Below are positions 60,965-64,000 of a DNA stretch of 64,000 nucleotides, one piece after another. The notes below the pieces were generated by a model. It searched no databases, was not told the DNA's origin, and worked only from the letters and a program-made list of their open reading frames with translations. Made by a program: the position numbers and the translations under genes. This DNA is from Bacillus sp. DTU_2020_1000418_1_SI_GHA_SEK_038. GTDB taxonomy: Bacteria; Bacillota; Bacilli; Bacillales; Cytobacillaceae. The stretch lies in NCBI RefSeq assembly GCF_032341175.1, contig NZ_CP135435.1, forward strand, positions 1,302,001 to 1,366,000. Reading direction: 5' to 3'. Positions within the stretch are counted from its first letter, which is position 1. Each line of letters starts with the position of its first letter.

Positions 60965-61296
60965 ATCTCGATACCTCCAAAAGTAGTATATACCTAGGAT
61001 AACATATCAATGTAAAAACAGAATTGTTTTTTGTCACACAGATGGTAAGATTTTTAGAAAGATCAATCTGAATTTTTTTTTGGAAGCCTTAAGAAGGTCC
61101 TCCCATGAATATTAGGACTGTTTTTCGAAAAAAGTGAAAAGCCTGTCCAGTAAAATGGTTTATTTGGACAGGTTAACAAAAAAAACAGATACCTATCCAG
61201 AAATATTTACAAGGAAGACTCTCCATTGGTTGTGTTAATAAACAATTCTAAAGAATTTCTAAACAATGAAAAATAGAGAAATTTGTCGAAAAAAAC
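60965..61296. other. 330-nt stretch with one strong inverted repeat
   Basis: CCTGTCCA (61142-61149) pairs with TGGACAGG (61165-61172) but lacks a T tract on the plus strand. On the minus strand it is followed by CTTTTC. No gene is seen. Confidence 0.6.
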
Positions 61297-61325
61297 TTGA
61301 CGTTACCTAAATAGGGTTGTATTAT
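61297..61325 (+). promoter_or_regulatory. Promoter of the tRNA-Gly locus
   Basis: TTGACG (61297-61302), a 17-bp spacer and TATTAT (61320-61325), followed by an AAGG initiation region. Confidence 0.8.
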
Positions 61326-61358
61326 TAAGGAGTTGTTAATTAATTGTAATCAAATTTA

Positions 61359-61379
61359 CAGGGAATCCTGTTTTTTTAT
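61359..61379 (+). terminator. Small terminator-like hairpin between promoter and tRNA-Gly fragment
   Basis: ACAGG-GAAT-CCTGT followed by seven T would end a transcript of about 45 nt from the promoter at 61297. Confidence 0.6.
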
Positions 61380-61388
61380 TATAGAAAA

Positions 61389-61544
61389 ATGCGGGTGTAG
61401 TTTAGTGGTAAAACTACAGCCACGAGCAACGCCTCCTGAATAAGCTACGAGTTGCCTCGACGGATTCACATCCTTGAGTAAGCTTGCAGAGGAAGAGGCA
61501 TGATGAAACGTAAAGTAAATATACTTCCTTATACAATAATAAAT
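61389..61544 (+). repeat. 5' tRNA-Gly fragment plus structured spacer
   Basis: The first 31 nt of tRNA-Gly (GCGGGTG through ACTACAGCC) occur at 61391-61421 and break at the 5' strand of the anticodon stem. A roughly 120-nt spacer follows and then the intact gene at 61545, offset 154 nt. The spacer begins ACGAGC and can pair GAGCAAC with GTTGCCTC. It aligns loosely with the spacer after the fMet fragment. Confidence 0.9.
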
Positions 61545-61618
61545 GCGGGTGTAGTTTAGTGGTAAAACTACAGCCTTCCAAGCTGTTGTCGTGGGTTCGA
61601 TTCCCATCACCCGCTCCA
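61545..61618 (+). tRNA. tRNA-Gly (TCC)
   Basis: Acceptor GCGGGTG/CACCCGC, anticodon TCC, encoded CCA. It stands alone with its own promoter. Confidence 0.97.
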
Positions 61619-61626
61619 TACATATC

Positions 61627-61671
61627 AACGCAGTGTTTCGTTTCAAAAAAGAACGAGGTATTGCGTTTTTT
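61627..61671 (+). terminator. Terminator after tRNA-Gly
   Basis: AACGCA...CGTT pairs with AACG...TGCGTT and ends in six T. Confidence 0.85.
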
Positions 61672-61697
61672 AATGCTCAAAAAAAGGTGCCACCATT

Positions 61698-62366
61698 TTA
61701 GCACCCAATGATATTTACAATTCCTTGACCGCCATGAATTTGGATAAACATATTCATAAGCGATGTGACCATTTTATTCGCTTCTTCCTTATTTAATGAA
61801 GGGCGTAAATAAACAATATGTATAGCGTTTTTTGTTTTTTCAGTTATAGCGCTTCTTTCTGAATCTACAAAAGGGCTGCCAAAGGCCCCGATATCATCAC
61901 ACGTTACAATTAAACGGTGAAGTGAATTGGGTCTTCCATTTAGTCCAACATATTCCTCACCTTCTTTTCCAAGCCTCATCGTCACATTCCCATTCAGCTT
62001 GTCCATATCATAGACACCAATTGGAACTTGATAATGCAAAGAAAAGAAGTTATTAATATCAGTAGCACTGTTCACAGGCTGTAAATAGTTTTGCTTTTTG
62101 ACCCTGCGGTATAGGGCTTCAGCCGAATGACGGTAACGGTTAGGATCTTTCCCTACTGCTTTAAAAATCTGTCTCCATTCTTTGATCCCATCTAAATCTG
62201 TTACATTTTTATCCTCTAATTCGAAGTAAATGGATTCTTGAAACAGCTGCAGTCGTCCTTTAACCATTTGCGGAGATTCACCTACCTCAATATTCTGATA
62301 GCGAATAACTCCGATTTTAATGTCTGGTATTAGTTCGCAAAGCTCAGACGAAACATGAATTTCCAA
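61698..62366 (-). CDS. B3/4 domain-containing protein
   Basis: A 222-residue protein with the B3/B4 domain of phenylalanyl-tRNA synthetase beta chains as a stand-alone unit (FKAVGKDPNRYRHSAEAL and FFSLHYQVPIGVYD). Related proteins may edit mischarged tRNAs or bind tRNA, but activity here is unproven. The frame opens at GTG 62375, directly against GGGAGG. A TTG at 62366 has 9-nt spacing and is preferred. It is convergent with the tRNA-Gly locus. Confidence 0.85.
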   Translation of the reverse strand: MEIHVSSELCELIPDIKIGVIRYQNIEVGESPQMVKGRLQLFQESIYFELEDKNVTDLDGIKEWRQIFKAVGKDPNRYRHSAEALYRRVKKQNYLQPVNSATDINNFFSLHYQVPIGVYDMDKLNGNVTMRLGKEGEEYVGLNGRPNSLHRLIVTCDDIGAFGSPFVDSERSAITEKTKNAIHIVYLRPSLNKEEANKMVTSLMNMFIQIHGGQGIVNIIGC

Positions 62367-62472
62367 CCATTCCACCTCCCAAATTATTTAAAAATAGTTT
62401 ATCATAGGAAGCGATGATTTAAATAATATTTGGACCTTCATATAGAAAAATCTCGAAAGGAGGGGGGTCAAG

Positions 62473-63609
62473 GTGAATTCGGCTAGATTAAAACAAGAAA
62501 TCATTGAATACAGTAAAAAAATCGGAATTGATAAAATTGGCTTCACAACAGCAAATACATTTGATGAAATGAAAAATCGGCTTATTCGTCAGCAGGAGCT
62601 TCAATATCAATCAGGATTTGAAGAAAAGGATATTGAGAAAAGGGTTAACCCTGCACTGCTGATGGATGAGCCTCGCTCCATTATCTCCATAGCCCTTGCT
62701 TACCCTTCTAAAATGAGCGAGAGAGTTGTAAGTAAAAAAGGAGAAAGACGCGGGATATTTTGCCGTGCATCCTGGGGAGAAGATTACCATTATATTTTAC
62801 GGGATAGGCTGCAGCTATTGGAGGAATTTATTAAGGGGTTAGTTCCTGATGCCAAATGCAAGTCTATGGTTGACACAGGAGAATTAGTGGACAGAGCAGT
62901 TGCGGAACGAGCGGGAATTGGCTGGAGCGGGAAAAACTGTTCTATTATTACTCCGGAATTCGGTTCTTACGTGTATTTAGGAGAAATGATTACATCGATT
63001 CCATTTGAGCCTGATCAGCCGATGGAGGATCGTTGCGGCACGTGCAATAAATGTATCGAAGCATGCCCTACTGGAGCTTTAGTGCAAGGGGGACAGCTAA
63101 ATGCACAAAGATGTATTGCTTTTCTCACACAGACAAAGGGATTTCTTCCAGAGGAATTCAGGGAGAAATTAGGAAATCGTCTATATGGCTGTGATTCATG
63201 CCAAACCGCTTGTCCGGAAAACAAGGGGAAGAACTATTATTTCCATGAAGAAATGAAGCCAGATCCTGAAACTGTTAAACCGCTATTAAAACCGTTGCTG
63301 CAAATAAGCAACCGGGATTTCAAAGAAAAGTTTGGACCTCTATCAGGATCTTGGAGAGGGAAAAAGCCTATTCAGCGTAATGCCATTTTCGCCTTAGCAC
63401 ATTTTAAGGACGAAACCGCTGTTGATGAACTCATTGAGGTGTTGAATTCAGATTCACGCCCTGTTATCCGCGGCACTGCCGCATGGGCAATTGGAAAAAT
63501 TGGCGGAGAAACGGCTCGCCTTGCATTAGAAAAGGCTCTACAAAAGGAAAAAGATGAAGAAGTATTAAGTGAGATCAATCTCGGATTAAGCTTTTTTCGA
63601 GTAAAATGA
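62473..63609 (+). CDS. queG: Epoxyqueuosine reductase QueG
   Basis: QueG is a cobalamin/Fe-S enzyme that performs the last step of queuosine synthesis on tRNA. The 378-residue protein has the DUF1730 cobalamin domain and conserved Asp134 in SMVDTGELVDRA. Two 4Fe-4S motifs follow: CGTCNKCIEACP (about 187-198) with QRCIAF, and YGCDSCQTACPENK. C-terminal HEAT-like repeats occupy about 300-375. It starts with GTG at 62473, with AAAGGAGG upstream. B. subtilis yhbA lies next to yhbB as here. Confidence 0.96.
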   Translation: MNSARLKQEIIEYSKKIGIDKIGFTTANTFDEMKNRLIRQQELQYQSGFEEKDIEKRVNPALLMDEPRSIISIALAYPSKMSERVVSKKGERRGIFCRASWGEDYHYILRDRLQLLEEFIKGLVPDAKCKSMVDTGELVDRAVAERAGIGWSGKNCSIITPEFGSYVYLGEMITSIPFEPDQPMEDRCGTCNKCIEACPTGALVQGGQLNAQRCIAFLTQTKGFLPEEFREKLGNRLYGCDSCQTACPENKGKNYYFHEEMKPDPETVKPLLKPLLQISNRDFKEKFGPLSGSWRGKKPIQRNAIFALAHFKDETAVDELIEVLNSDSRPVIRGTAAWAIGKIGGETARLALEKALQKEKDEEVLSEINLGLSFFRVK

Positions 63610-63637
63610 GGTCGGCTAAAAGCCTGCCTCATTTTTT
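63605..63637 (+). terminator. Terminator overlapping the queG stop
   Basis: AATGAGG..GGCT pairs with AGCC..CCTCATT and is followed by T. Confidence 0.85.
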
Positions 63638-63697
63638 ATATGGTGAAAATCATTAATCTTCTTTCATATATATATTTATGAAAGGAGTGGTTGCCCA

Positions 63698-64000
63698 GTG
63701 AGAGAGCAGCTTCAAGAGCTTTTAGAAAAAAGGGTGCAGCAATGTGTTTCTCAAAAAAATAGGAGCTCAACTCATTTCTGCCCAAAAATAGAACTTAAGA
63801 AAGAGGGGCTTGCTAAGCGTTCAGGTGAAATAATTAAAGCAAAGTCAATTGGGAACATCATATCCGTTGATCATGGTCAAGAAGAAAAGAGCTCCGTTCA
63901 ATATAATGTCCACTTTAAATATTTAGTGAAGCACAAGGATATGCTCTTCTTAGAAGAGCAAATTGAGGAAAGAAGAGCTGAATTTTATAAGGGAATATTA
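63698..64000 (+). CDS. yhbB: YhbB-like amidase-domain protein, N-terminal part
   Basis: The frame opens with GTG at 63698, 10 nt after AAAGGAG, and stays open for 101 codons to the window edge (partial). It encodes a charged protein beginning MREQLQELLEKRVQQC. Synteny downstream of queG matches B. subtilis yhbB, a putative amidase-domain protein. The visible part is N-terminal to the expected catalytic domain, so identification rests on position. Confidence 0.65.
   Translation, partial: MREQLQELLEKRVQQCVSQKNRSSTHFCPKIELKKEGLAKRSGEIIKAKSIGNIISVDHGQEEKSSVQYNVHFKYLVKHKDMLFLEEQIEERRAEFYKGIL

Noticed and set aside
61356..61704. Frames of about 96 codons on the minus strand over tRNA-Gly
   Set aside because: They overlap the tRNA gene, its fragment and its terminator, and have no ribosome-binding site.

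Overview
The window reads as chromosomal DNA of a low-GC, endospore-forming Firmicute of the family Bacillaceae. The first 22 kb follows the Bacillus subtilis yfhJ-yfhP-mutY-fabL-sspE-ygaB-ntdP-ygaD-ygaE-gsaB-ygaF(bcp)-perR-ygzB-ygxA-rrn/trnD order. A gamma-type SASP gene and a LysM/GH18 cortex-lytic enzyme show sporulation. The 16S gene looks Neobacillus/Cytobacillus-like by eye, but no search was run.

Layout. (1) 1-14.2 kb is core Bacillus housekeeping: DNA repair, fatty-acid synthesis, haem, peroxide stress with an autoregulatory PerR box. It also holds a 52-bp tandem hairpin array and one copy of a dispersed Bacillaceae repeat. (2) 14.2-21.7 kb is a complete rRNA operon (two tandem promoters, 16S-23S-5S) followed by 17 tRNA genes in trnD order. 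There is an extra tRNA-His, and 5' tRNA fragments sit upstream of the fMet and Thr genes with structured spacers. (3) 22-31 kb is accessory transport: an SSS symporter, a DctPQM TRAP transporter, and a divergent sensor kinase. The response regulator of that kinase is separated from it by about 700 bp of apparently decayed DNA. (4) 31.4-37.8 kb is a symmetric module, DUF485-SSS / LytS-LytT / DUF485-SSS, with three 21-bp-spaced LytTR-type sites before the second transporter. (5) 37.9-41.8 kb holds a long ATP sulfurylase and a GntR-ABC operon with an operator. (6) 41.9-48.5 kb has a DUF3231 gene, a restriction-modification island (m5C methyltransferase plus McrB/McrC-like pair), an SRPBCC protein and a GNAT protein. 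(7) 48.8-56.4 kb has a CNT nucleoside transporter preceded by two micro-ORFs, then a sigma-54 activator and a -24/-12 promoter driving a five-gene catabolic operon (beta-keto acid cleavage enzyme, ketopantoate-reductase-like dehydrogenase, 42-aa symporter accessory peptide, SSS symporter, SDR). (8) 57-64 kb returns to spore/housekeeping genes: GH18 spore hydrolase, second DUF3231, FAD/NADPH reductase lacking a flavodoxin domain, tRNA-Gly(TCC) with its own upstream 5' fragment, B3/4 protein, queG and the start of yhbB.

Functionally, the accessory half is dominated by organic-acid or solute uptake: four SSS symporters, one TRAP system, one CNT system. Each is paired with a dedicated regulator or small membrane partner. 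The most unusual signals are the three tRNA loci with an upstream 5' tRNA fragment and a roughly 110-125-bp structured spacer, and the sigma-54 BKACE operon.
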